A DNA stretch of 64,000 nucleotides from Brumimicrobium mesophilum (GTDB lineage Bacteria; Bacteroidota; Bacteroidia; Flavobacteriales_D; Crocinitomicaceae), in the NCBI RefSeq assembly GCF_003025005.1, contig NZ_PVSS01000003.1, positions 124,001-188,000 of the forward strand, read 5' to 3'. The notes below the pieces were generated by a model. It was not told the origin of the DNA. It worked only from the letters and a program-made list of their open reading frames with translations, and did no database searches. The position numbers and the translations under genes are program-made. This document shows, one piece after another, positions 1 through 10,039 of the stretch. The stretch's first letter is position 1. The number at the start of each line of letters is the position of its first letter.

Positions 1-1159
1 TTTGAGCTGTGACAATTTTATAAGCTTTAAAGTTAACAATTCCGGGAGCATCAATAGAGACTGTGTTTAATGAACTTTGATCTATCTTAATTGATCTATA
101 TCTCCGTGGAAGTGTTAGAATTTCTAATTCATAATCACCAACAATATAGTCTTGTATTTGGTCAAATTTCTGAACATTCAAAGTGTTAACTTTTCCTTTT
201 TCCATCACACGTACATCAACAAAGTTATAGCGCGTAGGTTGATCAAAAACGACTTTTAACTTACCTTGTGGTGCGGGAAGTACAATTGTATTATGTGTGT
301 TTTTATGAATTTTAATTCCTTTTTTTATTTGTTGAGGTAAAGTCTTTACAAATAAATCATATTGAATACTGGGGTCCAAAATTATAGTATCAGGCAATTT
401 TAATTCATTCAAAGTATGCACATAAGTGTACTTTAAATTTCTAGTGCCTGCTTCATATAAATTCATTGTTACATCTGTTTCCAGCGGTTTTCCGTGAATA
501 GTATTCAAATTTATTTGTACAGTTGTATTCACTAGGGCTTTATCAACTACATTTTTAAGTACCGCCTCGAAAGCCGCAGGATCTTCTGCAGATTTATAAT
601 TCCCATAACAATCGAAATGTGATAAGTAAGACATGTCTAAACCTAATCCAATTACGAAGGGACTAATTGTAATTCCTTTTGCACGGAGTTTATCTGCAAT
701 TACACACGGTTCATCATCACAAGCTTCAACACCATCTGTAACCAGAATAATTACATTTCTAGCCTTACGATCAGGGAAATCATCAGCTGATTGTTCCAAG
801 GAACGAGCAATTGGAGTTGTACCTTTTGCGCGAATAGTTCTTAATCTACCCAGCACAGCATCATGATTGTTCTTGGCGAAAGCAACTTCTAATTTTGTAT
901 CCGCACAATCTTGATAATTGGCTGTAATTGGAGACTGGTGTCCATAAACACGTAAAGCAATTTCCAAGTTAGGAATGCCTCTTAAACTATCTACGGAATT
1001 CGAGATGATCCGTTTAGCAGTGATAAATCGAGATTCATTACCCCATTTTTTATTCATGGAATTTGAAGCATCAAGGATAAAAAGTATACGCGTCAGTTCT
1101 TCTTGTGAATAACTAAATCCAGCAAGACTAACAAATAACGCAATAATTAACTTTTTCAT
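1..1159 (-). CDS. Secreted VWA-domain protein (C-terminus beyond window)
   Basis: Reading leftward from the ATG at 1159 gives about 386 codons without a stop, running off the window start, so the C-terminus is missing. It opens with a signal peptide (MKKLIIALFVSLAGFSYSQ). A von Willebrand A domain follows with a complete MIDAS metal site: the DASNS motif near residue 33, the threonine in GTTPIA, and the aspartate in LVTDGVEACDD. The part after the VWA domain looks beta-rich and is unassigned. VWA domains of this kind bind protein ligands through a divalent metal, so an exported envelope protein is likely. It lies 33 bp downstream of the transketolase subunit gene and may share its transcript. 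The exact function is unknown. Confidence 0.85.
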   Translation of the reverse strand, partial: MKKLIIALFVSLAGFSYSQEELTRILFILDASNSMNKKWGNESRFITAKRIISNSVDSLRGIPNLEIALRVYGHQSPITANYQDCADTKLEVAFAKNNHDAVLGRLRTIRAKGTTPIARSLEQSADDFPDRKARNVIILVTDGVEACDDEPCVIADKLRAKGITISPFVIGLGLDMSYLSHFDCYGNYKSAEDPAAFEAVLKNVVDKALVNTTVQINLNTIHGKPLETDVTMNLYEAGTRNLKYTYVHTLNELKLPDTIILDPSIQYDLFVKTLPQQIKKGIKIHKNTHNTIVLPAPQGKLKVVFDQPTRYNFVDVRVMEKGKVNTLNVQKFDQIQDYIVGDYELEILTLPRRYRSIKIDQSSLNTVSIDAPGIVNFKAYKIVTAQ

Positions 1160-1192
1160 TCTTAACTTCTTTTCGCTTAGCGAATCTTCAAT

Positions 1193-2050
1193 TTAGTAAT
1201 CTCCTAATGTCATTTCTAATTGATTCAAAGCGCTTTCTAATTGCTCAGTATTTGGCGCCGATCCATGCCATTTATGAGTTCCAGTCATATAATCAACTCC
1301 TTGACCCATCTCAGTTTTCATTAAAACCATAACTGGTTTCCCTTGTCCACATAAAGATTGAGCTTCTTCATAAGTAGAAATTAATTCTTCCATATTGTGA
1401 CCATCAACTTCTAATGTTTCCCAACCAAAAGCTTGCCATTTATTCTTTAGGTTTCCTAATGATAAGACATCTTCAACATCTCCATCAATTTGGCGACCAT
1501 TATAGTCAACCGTAGCAATTAAATTGTCAACACCTTTTGCAGCAGCATACATGGCAGCTTCCCAAATTTGACCTTCTTGCAATTCTCCATCACCCATCAA
1601 TACATAAACATAACGATCGTCATTGTTTAGTTTTTTGGCTTGTGCTGCTCCAATTCCCATTGAAAGTCCTTGACCTAAAGATCCTGAAGCTGCGCGTATT
1701 CCAGGTAAATCATGATCTACACTTGGGTGTCCTTGTAGACGAGAGTTTAACTTTCTAAATGTTGCTAACTCTTCAACAGGGAAGTAATTTGCACGCGCTA
1801 AAGCACTGTACCAGACTGGTGAAATATGTCCATTTGAAAGGAAAAATAAATCTTCACCTTCACCGTCCATGGTAAAGTTTTTTGGATCTTGCTTTAAAAT
1901 TTTGTGGTACATTACTGTAAAGAAGTCAGCGCAACCTAAGGAACCTCCTGGGTGTCCAGAACTTACAGCGGCTACCATTCTTACAATATCTCTTCTTGTT
2001 TGTGAAGCGTATTGCTCCATTTTTTTAATATCCATAGCTAATTGTGACAA
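1193..2050 (-). CDS. Transketolase, N-terminal (TPP-binding) subunit
   Basis: The 285-residue protein matches the N-terminal third of transketolase and has no pyrimidine-binding or C-terminal domain. It carries the GHPGGSLG motif (about residues 32-39) and the thiamine-diphosphate motif starting GDGELQEGQ (153-161) and closing at N184. With a C-terminal partner it would transfer two-carbon units in the pentose phosphate pathway. Split transketolases are common in Bacteroidota, with the two halves usually adjacent. Here the next gene downstream encodes a VWA protein, so the C-terminal half is not adjacent. A TAnnTTTG-like box on the minus strand (2065-2072) lies just upstream. The divergent neighbour is prmC. 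Confidence 0.93.
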   Translation of the reverse strand: MSQLAMDIKKMEQYASQTRRDIVRMVAAVSSGHPGGSLGCADFFTVMYHKILKQDPKNFTMDGEGEDLFFLSNGHISPVWYSALARANYFPVEELATFRKLNSRLQGHPSVDHDLPGIRAASGSLGQGLSMGIGAAQAKKLNNDDRYVYVLMGDGELQEGQIWEAAMYAAAKGVDNLIATVDYNGRQIDGDVEDVLSLGNLKNKWQAFGWETLEVDGHNMEELISTYEEAQSLCGQGKPVMVLMKTEMGQGVDYMTGTHKWHGSAPNTEQLESALNQLEMTLGDY

Positions 2051-2064
2051 ATTGTTTTGAATTA

Positions 2065-2072
2065 CAAATCTA
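2065..2072 (-). promoter_or_regulatory. Candidate -7 promoter box for the transketolase gene
   Basis: The minus strand reads TAGATTTG, fitting the Bacteroidota -7 consensus TAnnTTTG, 14 bases before the transketolase ATG. No convincing -33 TTTG was found at the usual distance, so this rests on the -7 box alone. Confidence 0.4.
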
Positions 2073-2135
2073 GACTTAATTTAGAATATTTTAGTAGAAC
2101 TAGCCCTTAATTTATTACTACTTTTACACAAAATA

Positions 2136-2993
2136 TTGAATGTTATGTATACTGTAAATGAAATGTTGATTCGATTTAGCGAAAATCTAAACGATCAATT
2201 TAATTCCCGAGAAAAAAGACAGATTGCAAAAATGTTCATGATGCATTATATGGATCAAGACGGTACAGATTTGTTATTGAATAAAAATCAGAAAGTTCCA
2301 GAAGAGATTATCAAACAATTGGAACAGGCGATAAAAGAAATCAATAGTGGAAAACCTGTTCAATATGTAATGGGGGCTGTCTATTTTTATGATTTAAAGT
2401 TAAATATTGACCGACGTGCTTTGATTCCACGTCCTGAAACTGAAGAATTAGTAGATTGGATAGTTGAATTATGGAAAAATAGAAGTCCAAAGGTTTTGGA
2501 TGTTGGAACAGGTTCTGGATGTATCGCTTTAGCAGTAAAGGATAACATTCCTAGAAGTAATGTTTTTGGTGTAGATGTCATTCAAAACGCGATAGATTTA
2601 GCGAGTGAAAATGCCCAAAAATTAAATATAGATGTCACTTTTGACTTTGCAAATGCTTTAAGTCTAAATACTTATTCACGTTATAAATGGGATTTAATTG
2701 TTTCGAATCCTCCTTATATTCCATTGGAAGAAAAAGCAGGAATGAAGGATCATGTTTTAGATCATGAACCAGGAACAGCGTTATTCGTTCCTAATAATAA
2801 GCCTTTACTTTTCTATAAGGCGATTTCACTTTATGCAAGAGATCATTTAGTGCCAAAAGGAAGTTTATTTTTTGAGGTACATGAAGAAATGGCCAAAGAG
2901 GTTGAAGAAGTACTCCATTTTTATGGATTTACTAAGGTTGAGATTCGTAAAGATTTACAAGGCAAGGACAGAATGATTCATGCACAATTTTAA
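2136..2993 (+). CDS. prmC: Peptide chain release factor N5-glutamine methyltransferase
   Basis: PrmC/HemK methylates the glutamine of the GGQ motif in release factors, using S-adenosylmethionine, and so supports translation termination. The 285-residue length is normal. The N-terminal helical domain (about 1-95) is followed by RPETEEL (99-105), the SAM-binding motif LDVGTGSGCIAL (121-132) and the diagnostic catalytic NPPY at 191-194. Starts at 2136 and at the next ATG (2145) are both possible and I cannot separate them. It is divergent from the transketolase gene and 44 bp upstream of ligA, in the same direction and probably co-transcribed. Confidence 0.95.
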   Translation: MNVMYTVNEMLIRFSENLNDQFNSREKRQIAKMFMMHYMDQDGTDLLLNKNQKVPEEIIKQLEQAIKEINSGKPVQYVMGAVYFYDLKLNIDRRALIPRPETEELVDWIVELWKNRSPKVLDVGTGSGCIALAVKDNIPRSNVFGVDVIQNAIDLASENAQKLNIDVTFDFANALSLNTYSRYKWDLIVSNPPYIPLEEKAGMKDHVLDHEPGTALFVPNNKPLLFYKAISLYARDHLVPKGSLFFEVHEEMAKEVEEVLHFYGFTKVEIRKDLQGKDRMIHAQF

Positions 2994-3025
2994 GAAATAA
3001 GGTTAACCGATCCGCAGTTTTATAA

Positions 3026-5053
<2,028 letters not shown>

Positions 5054-5071
5054 TGAGTTTGACTTTTGCTT

Positions 5072-5119
5072 TGACAGGCTCAGGCAACGGGGTAAACATT
5101 GGGTGACTGAAGCTGTTTA
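5072..5119. repeat. Short imperfect inverted repeat, GC-richer than surroundings
   Basis: The 152 bp between ligA and the next gene has higher GC than its surroundings. It holds an imperfect inverted repeat: TGACAGGCTCAGGCAAC (5072-5088) faces a near-complement at 5102-5119 (GACTGAAGCTGT core). The arms share an ACAG..TCAG pattern and are separated by about 13 bases. Similar dispersed elements are common in flavobacterial intergenic regions from general experience. I see no T-run, so it is not a classical terminator. Confidence 0.4.
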
Positions 5120-5205
5120 TGGCACGGAAATAACCGTAGACACGATTGGTAAATTTAGCGCAGCGATTTCATGACCAAAGGGAGTAATCGACCATTCTAG
5201 CGTAA

Positions 5206-5682
5206 ATGCAATTAGAAGATTTAAAAGAATTTAAAATAAAAATGAAGAAGAAAATTATCATAATTTCTAATTGGAAAAATAAAGACGACTTTCACAAATT
5301 GAAGGGCAATGTAGAGAACAACCTTGAAAATATTGAGTCTTTTTTCTATCTAATGATTACAGATAATTCTAAGAAAATAGAAGATTTACCGCAAATTCAG
5401 AATTCATATTATCTATCCAAAAGAGATTTTAACCTTCTAGGGAAATTAAAGACACCAATGTTAAGAGGACTTTTAATGAATCAAAAAGAAGGCGTTTTAA
5501 TTGTGGCACTTGAAAATGAATCTGCTTTATTAAAACAAGTTATAAAACATTCAAATTTGATGAGTATAGGTATAGAAAAAGAAACTTTACCTAACTTTGA
5601 CTTATCATTTACTGATTCAGGACTAACTGGAGGAAAGTTGTTCACACAAATAAATAATTATTTAACCAAAATTCGATTATAA
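5206..5682 (+). CDS. DUF6913-like conserved protein of unknown function
   Basis: The protein has 158 residues, no signal peptide and no membrane segment. The pattern of a central FNLLGKLK, a hydrophobic strand VLIVALENES, then ALLKQV and LMSIGI and a terminal helix resembles the DUF6913 family, found in Bacteroidota next to dapA. This match is from memory and not searched. An internal ATG at 5242 is an alternative start, since the first 12 residues are poorly constrained. Its stop codon overlaps the dapA start by one base (TAATG), so the two are probably translationally coupled. Function unknown. Confidence 0.75.
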   Translation: MQLEDLKEFKIKMKKKIIIISNWKNKDDFHKLKGNVENNLENIESFFYLMITDNSKKIEDLPQIQNSYYLSKRDFNLLGKLKTPMLRGLLMNQKEGVLIVALENESALLKQVIKHSNLMSIGIEKETLPNFDLSFTDSGLTGGKLFTQINNYLTKIRL

Positions 5683-6554
5683 TGCAATTTAAAGGAACGG
5701 GAGTGGCCTTGGTTACACCATTTACAACAGAGGGAAGTGTAGACGAGAAAGCACTAAGAAAATTAGTAGATTTTCAAATTGATAATGGAACAGATTTTTT
5801 AGTTGTTCAAGGAACTACTGGAGAAACAGCGACATTAACAGCAGATGAAAAAGACCTAGTTTTGGAAATAATAATTGACCAAAATAAAGGGAAGTTACCT
5901 ATCGTTTTAGGAATGGCTGATAATTGTACTGCTTCTTTAGTTGAGGAGTTTAAAAACTTTGATAATGAGGGTGTTGATGGTTTTTTAAGTGCTTCGCCAC
6001 ATTACAATAAACCAAGTCAACGTGGAATTATTGCTCATTTTGAAGCAATTGCAGCTGTGACGAAAAAGCCGATTATTTTGTATAATGTTCCTGGAAGAAC
6101 TGCAAGTAATATGACGGCAGAAACGACTTTAGCTTTAGCAAAAGTTGAAAATATTGTTGGTGTTAAGGAAGCTTCAGGAAATATGGATCAAGTGATGCAA
6201 ATTTTGAAAAATGCACCTGAAGGTTTTGCTGTTCTGTCTGGAGAAGATGCACTTGCAATGCCTATAACGGCAATGGGTGGTCATGGTGTGATTTCTGTTG
6301 TGGCGAATGCTTTACCAAAACAATTTTCTACAATGATTAATGCCACTTTTGAGGGCGATTTGACCACTGCAAAAAATGAGCATTTCAAGGTATTAGATAT
6401 CACTGATTCATTCTTCGCAGAAGGTAATCCATCAGGAATTAAATACTGCTTGGAGTTATTGGATATCGGAACGGAAGAAGTTCGTTTGCCATTGACAACG
6501 ATTAGCAAGGAATTGAAATCAAAAATGAAAAGTCAATTGGCTTTGATTGATTAA
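5682..6554 (+). CDS. dapA: 4-hydroxy-tetrahydrodipicolinate synthase
   Basis: DapA condenses pyruvate with aspartate semialdehyde, the first committed step to lysine and meso-diaminopimelate. The 290-residue TIM-barrel protein has GTTGET (44-49), the catalytic tyrosine in YNVPGRT (Y134) and the Schiff-base lysine K162 in VGVKEASGN. The ATG overlaps the previous stop by one base. A hairpin with a short T-run at 6676-6701 lies about 120 bp after the stop and probably ends this transcript. Confidence 0.97.
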   Translation: MQFKGTGVALVTPFTTEGSVDEKALRKLVDFQIDNGTDFLVVQGTTGETATLTADEKDLVLEIIIDQNKGKLPIVLGMADNCTASLVEEFKNFDNEGVDGFLSASPHYNKPSQRGIIAHFEAIAAVTKKPIILYNVPGRTASNMTAETTLALAKVENIVGVKEASGNMDQVMQILKNAPEGFAVLSGEDALAMPITAMGGHGVISVVANALPKQFSTMINATFEGDLTTAKNEHFKVLDITDSFFAEGNPSGIKYCLELLDIGTEEVRLPLTTISKELKSKMKSQLALID

Positions 6555-6675
6555 TTTTCGACTAGATTAATCATTTATGATAATTCCATAGGGGTAAATT
6601 ATTTCAATCAGGAACAATTTGCCCTTTGAAAAAAATCACTATCTGAAATCTTCTAATTGATGGAAGATATAATTC

Positions 6676-6701
6676 AACCGAGGCCTGTTTCCTTGGTTTT
6701 T
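6676..6701 (+). terminator. Hairpin with T-run just before the nrnA start
   Basis: An 8-bp stem (AACCGAGG with CCTTGGTT, one G-U pair) encloses a 7-base loop and runs into five Ts. It would terminate transcription from dapA. It ends only about 11 bases before the nrnA ATG, which leaves almost no room for a separate promoter. A role as an attenuator or leader structure for nrnA is therefore possible. Confidence 0.55.
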
Positions 6702-6712
6702 AATTAATACAA

Positions 6713-7723
6713 ATGACAACATTCAACGAGCAAAATATTGCTCAAGTAAAAGAAATATTGAACGCTGCAAAAAGCATCGTAATCGTAGCACACAAATCAC
6801 CTGATGGGGATTCGGTTGGAAGTTCTTTGGGACTTTATCACTTATTAAATAAGTTAGGATTAAAAGTTCATGTTTGTCACCCTGACCCCGCTCCAAATTT
6901 CTTAAAGTGGATGACTGGATTTGACGATATCATTGATGCTGAAACACGTTTCGATGAAGTAAATGAAAAAGTTGAGTCGGCGGATATCATTTTCTGTCTA
7001 GATTTCAATGCGATGAGCAGGGTTGGTGTTATGAAAGAAATGATGGTGAATAGTAAGGCCACGAAAATCATGATTGACCATCATTTAGATCCAACAGATG
7101 AGTTTGATATGGTGTTTTCTGAACCAGCATCTTGTTCAACTGCTCAATTAATTATAGACTTCATTGATGCAATGGGGAACATCGAATTGTTGGATGCCAC
7201 TATTGGAGAACCACTTTACTGTGGAATTATGACAGACAGTGGGTCTTTCCGTTTTCCTAGTGTAACGGCTCATACGCATGAAGTTATAGCTAAATTAATG
7301 AAAGGTGGAGTAGAGCCTTATAAGATTCATGAAGCAGTTTTTGATCAAAATACTTTCGATAAACTGCGATTGAAAAGTTATGCTATCAACGAGAAAATGG
7401 AAGTTGTTGAAGATTGTAAAACAACGATAATCTCTTTAACCAAAGAAGAGCTAGAGCGTTTTAACTATATTAAAGGCGATACTGAAGGTTTAGTGAATGT
7501 TGGTTTATCGATAAATGGAATTAAAAAATCCATATTTTTAACGGAAGGTGATGGAATAATTAAAATTTCTTTTCGTTCAAAAGGACAAGACAACCCTATC
7601 AATGTTATGGCAGGAACATACTTTAACGGAGGAGGGCATGCCAACGCATCTGGAGGAAGATGGGATGGTGATATGGACGAAGCAATCGCAAAAATTAAAA
7701 GTGTATTGCCAGAATTTAACTAG
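6713..7723 (+). CDS. nrnA: DHH/DHHA1 phosphoesterase, NrnA-type oligoribonuclease/pAp phosphatase
   Basis: The 336-residue protein has the DHH-family metal sites: HKSPDGDSVGSS (27-38), CLDFN (about 95-99) and DHH (122-124). It ends with a DHHA1 substrate domain whose GGGHANASGG motif is near residue 306. Family members degrade short RNA oligonucleotides and dephosphorylate 3'-phosphoadenosine 5'-phosphate in the cytoplasm. Cyclic-dinucleotide or pGpG hydrolysis cannot be ruled out from sequence. It is followed 5 bp later by a GldI-like lipoprotein gene, an arrangement I recall from other Flavobacteriia. Confidence 0.9.
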   Translation: MTTFNEQNIAQVKEILNAAKSIVIVAHKSPDGDSVGSSLGLYHLLNKLGLKVHVCHPDPAPNFLKWMTGFDDIIDAETRFDEVNEKVESADIIFCLDFNAMSRVGVMKEMMVNSKATKIMIDHHLDPTDEFDMVFSEPASCSTAQLIIDFIDAMGNIELLDATIGEPLYCGIMTDSGSFRFPSVTAHTHEVIAKLMKGGVEPYKIHEAVFDQNTFDKLRLKSYAINEKMEVVEDCKTTIISLTKEELERFNYIKGDTEGLVNVGLSINGIKKSIFLTEGDGIIKISFRSKGQDNPINVMAGTYFNGGGHANASGGRWDGDMDEAIAKIKSVLPEFN

Positions 7724-7728
7724 TTAAC

Positions 7729-8247
7729 ATGAAACAATTTATTCTTATCGCAGCTTGTATTGCCTTGGTTTATTCTTGTACAGAAAAGCCTAAGGAGAAA
7801 CCAGTAATTCCACATTGGTCAACAGAACATTCTACCACAATGAATGAGCGATTTATCAAAGAAGATGAAATTAATATTCGATTATATCTCAACCAACGTG
7901 AAAATTGGGACATGAATGAATCTGGTTCAGGATTACGCTATTGGATATATGAAGATGTTGAAGGTCCAACTGCCGAAACTGGTGATAGAGTAGATGTTAA
8001 ATTCCAAGTAAAAATGCTGAATGATTCTTTACTTTATGAAACAACAGGTAAAGAAGTAAGTACTTTTAAAGTTGATAAGGCAGATATTGAAACCGGAGTT
8101 ATGGAAGGAATAAAATACCTTTCTGAAGGAGATAAAGCAAAACTGATTATACCCAGTCATATTGGACATGGTTTATTGGGAGATTATAATAAAATTCCAC
8201 CACTACAAGTTTTAGTGATTGATTTAGAATTGGTTAAAATACATTAA
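7729..8247 (+). CDS. GldI-like FKBP-type peptidyl-prolyl isomerase lipoprotein
   Basis: A lipoprotein signal ends in LVYSC (Cys17). The C-terminal two thirds are an FKBP fold (GDRVDVKFQVKMLND, EGIKYLSEGDKAKLIIPSHIGHGLLGD, and the IPP before the last strand). Overall architecture and the ESGSGLRYWIYE segment resemble GldI, a lipoprotein PPIase needed for gliding and type IX secretion in Flavobacterium. It probably helps fold exported proteins in the periplasm. Orthology to GldI is inferred from architecture and position after nrnA and is not proven. The next gene, another FKBP lipoprotein, starts 1 bp after its stop. Confidence 0.8.
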   Translation: MKQFILIAACIALVYSCTEKPKEKPVIPHWSTEHSTTMNERFIKEDEINIRLYLNQRENWDMNESGSGLRYWIYEDVEGPTAETGDRVDVKFQVKMLNDSLLYETTGKEVSTFKVDKADIETGVMEGIKYLSEGDKAKLIIPSHIGHGLLGDYNKIPPLQVLVIDLELVKIH

Positions 8248-8248
8248 G

Positions 8249-9118
8249 ATGAAGATTTTTTGGACGGTTATTCTTGTTGGATTAACAACAGTTTCTTGTG
8301 ATATTAAAGGAGTAGAATCTTCAAGTGAAAAAGAAGTTGGAAATACTAAAAGTTTGATTCAAGAAGTTGAAAACCAAACGGATTCAATAAAGAAACCAGT
8401 AGAGGTAGTTGTTGATAAACCGAGTGATTCTTTAATCTTGGATAATGGAATTATAATCACCTATTTCAAAAAAGGAAAAGGGGACAAGCTAACGAAAGGT
8501 GAAGTTGTAAAAATTGATTACCGAGCAAAATTAGAGGATGGAACAATTTACGATGGAAATCATTTGGTGAAAAAGCAGACAATTCCATTTTTGGTTGGTT
8601 GGAATCAGCAAACTTCTGGTTGGGATATTGCGATGCAAGAATTACGAGTTGGGGATGACGTTGATATTTTCTTACCGGCTAAATTCGCTAGAGGGAAAAA
8701 AGGAATCAAGGGAGTAGTTCCACCAAATGCCAATAATATTATTTCGATGAGAGTGAAGGAGAGATTTGAACCAACATCTGAGGTTGATGGTGTACAAATT
8801 TGGAAATACGATGAATTGAAAACACCAGGCGATTCTGTCGAAATAAATGACAAGGTAAAAATCAATTATTGGGTAAGTTCTGAATCTAAGCCACGCTATA
8901 ACAATAGCTATATGACTGGAGAACCTTTCACAATTACAATTGGCGATGGGAAATATATTTCTGGATTGAATAAAGCATTGCAATTCGGAAGAGAAGGTGA
9001 TCGATTAATGATTCTCATTCCGTCAAAGGAAGCTTTTGGCCAAGAAGGATTAATTGAGATGGTAAAACCGGGTGAGGATATTTTTTATGATGTTCAGATT
9101 TCGGAAATTTTGAAATAA
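8249..9118 (+). CDS. Lipoprotein with two tandem FKBP-type PPIase domains
   Basis: The 289-residue protein starts with a lipoprotein signal (VGLTTVSC) and a charged linker. The first FKBP domain (about 65-175) has GDKLTKGEVVKIDYRAKLEDG and a QELRVGDDVDIFLPAKFARG flap. The second, more divergent domain (about 185-289) has GDSVEINDKVKINYWV and ALQFGREGDRLMILIPSKEAFG. It is probably periplasmic and acts on exported proteins together with its upstream neighbour. The second domain lacks several canonical aromatic residues and may be a chaperone module only. It is the last gene of the rightward run; a degraded gene follows on the other strand. Confidence 0.85.
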   Translation: MKIFWTVILVGLTTVSCDIKGVESSSEKEVGNTKSLIQEVENQTDSIKKPVEVVVDKPSDSLILDNGIIITYFKKGKGDKLTKGEVVKIDYRAKLEDGTIYDGNHLVKKQTIPFLVGWNQQTSGWDIAMQELRVGDDVDIFLPAKFARGKKGIKGVVPPNANNIISMRVKERFEPTSEVDGVQIWKYDELKTPGDSVEINDKVKINYWVSSESKPRYNNSYMTGEPFTITIGDGKYISGLNKALQFGREGDRLMILIPSKEAFGQEGLIEMVKPGEDIFYDVQISEILK

Positions 9119-9278
9119 TTACGAATTACGTTTTACGAATTTTGGATTTCGAATTATGCTTTGAAAGCTTATTGTTAGAATAACATTTGCAAAGGATGAC
9201 AGGATTTATAGCATTAGGTCAAAAAAAATACACTTAAGCGCAATTTTTCCTATATCTATAATATTAAAATATTTTGGA

Positions 9279-9858
9279 TTAAAACTTAATTGAAATTCCT
9301 CCGTTCATTAGCCCACCATCCCTGTATTTAACAGAAAAATGAAGACCTACTTTTTCATTTAAGTAATATCTCATTCCTGCACCAGGGCTTATAGAAAGAG
9401 GAGGTTGTGAATTATTTTGAAGTCTTGGTAAAAAGTTAGGATCATTTTAAGTTATGGTTCTTTTGCTCGCGGTTATTCCAATTTCAACGGATCCATACAG
9501 ATCAAACTTTTTGGGGTTTGGTAAAAAATGATAATTGAAGGTAGTTAAATGAGTGAATTGACTCAAACTGTATTTTTTATGTAATAACCTTCTTCCACAG
9601 TGGCGTGGCGTACGCATTCAAATAACTGAAGTCCATCCCAATTCCTATTCTATTTCCGAACATTTACTCACCTCTCAAACCAACAGTTCCTAATCCTTTT
9701 GTATTAAAATTAGATGTTTGAAAATTACGTGCTGTCAAATAAGGACTATAATAAGTATCCAATATTAAATCCCCTTTATTAAGGCTCTGAGCGTTTAAGG
9801 TATTGCAAGCGGATATCAATAAGAATCCGATAATAGTAAGTTTTACAATTTTTTTCCA
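9279..9858 (-). pseudogene. Decayed outer-membrane beta-barrel gene, paralogue of the gene at 11595
   Basis: Read leftward across broken frames, this matches the intact protein at 11595-12221. It shows a signal peptide with an LNAQ cleavage site, an early segment DLILDTYYSPYLTA, TTFNYHFLPNPKKFDLYG in the middle, and GAGMRYYLNEKVGLHF...GGLMNGGISIKF at the end. Lesions include a start position reading TGG instead of ATG (9856-9858), an in-frame stop after GLRGE in the first third, a frame change around 9580-9620, and a stop after TASKRTIT near 9450. It is clearly non-functional. The intact copy would be a small porin-like beta-barrel of unknown role. Confidence 0.85.
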
Positions 9859-10039
9859 GCTGTTGAGTTTAATTAGTAATTGAAAAACATTAATGACAAA
9901 TTAACAAAGCTTCTTACTATCAACATATTAAATTATGACAATTTACTCTAAATCAAAGTTCAACCTTCACATATTTAGGGAGTTGTGAATTAATTAAGGA
10001 TTAAAACAATTTTGACAATGCAATAAACATTTATCACTA

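Noticed and set aside
633-866. Plus-strand open frame of 77 codons
   Set aside because: It is antisense to the VWA domain gene, which has a complete MIDAS site and signal peptide.
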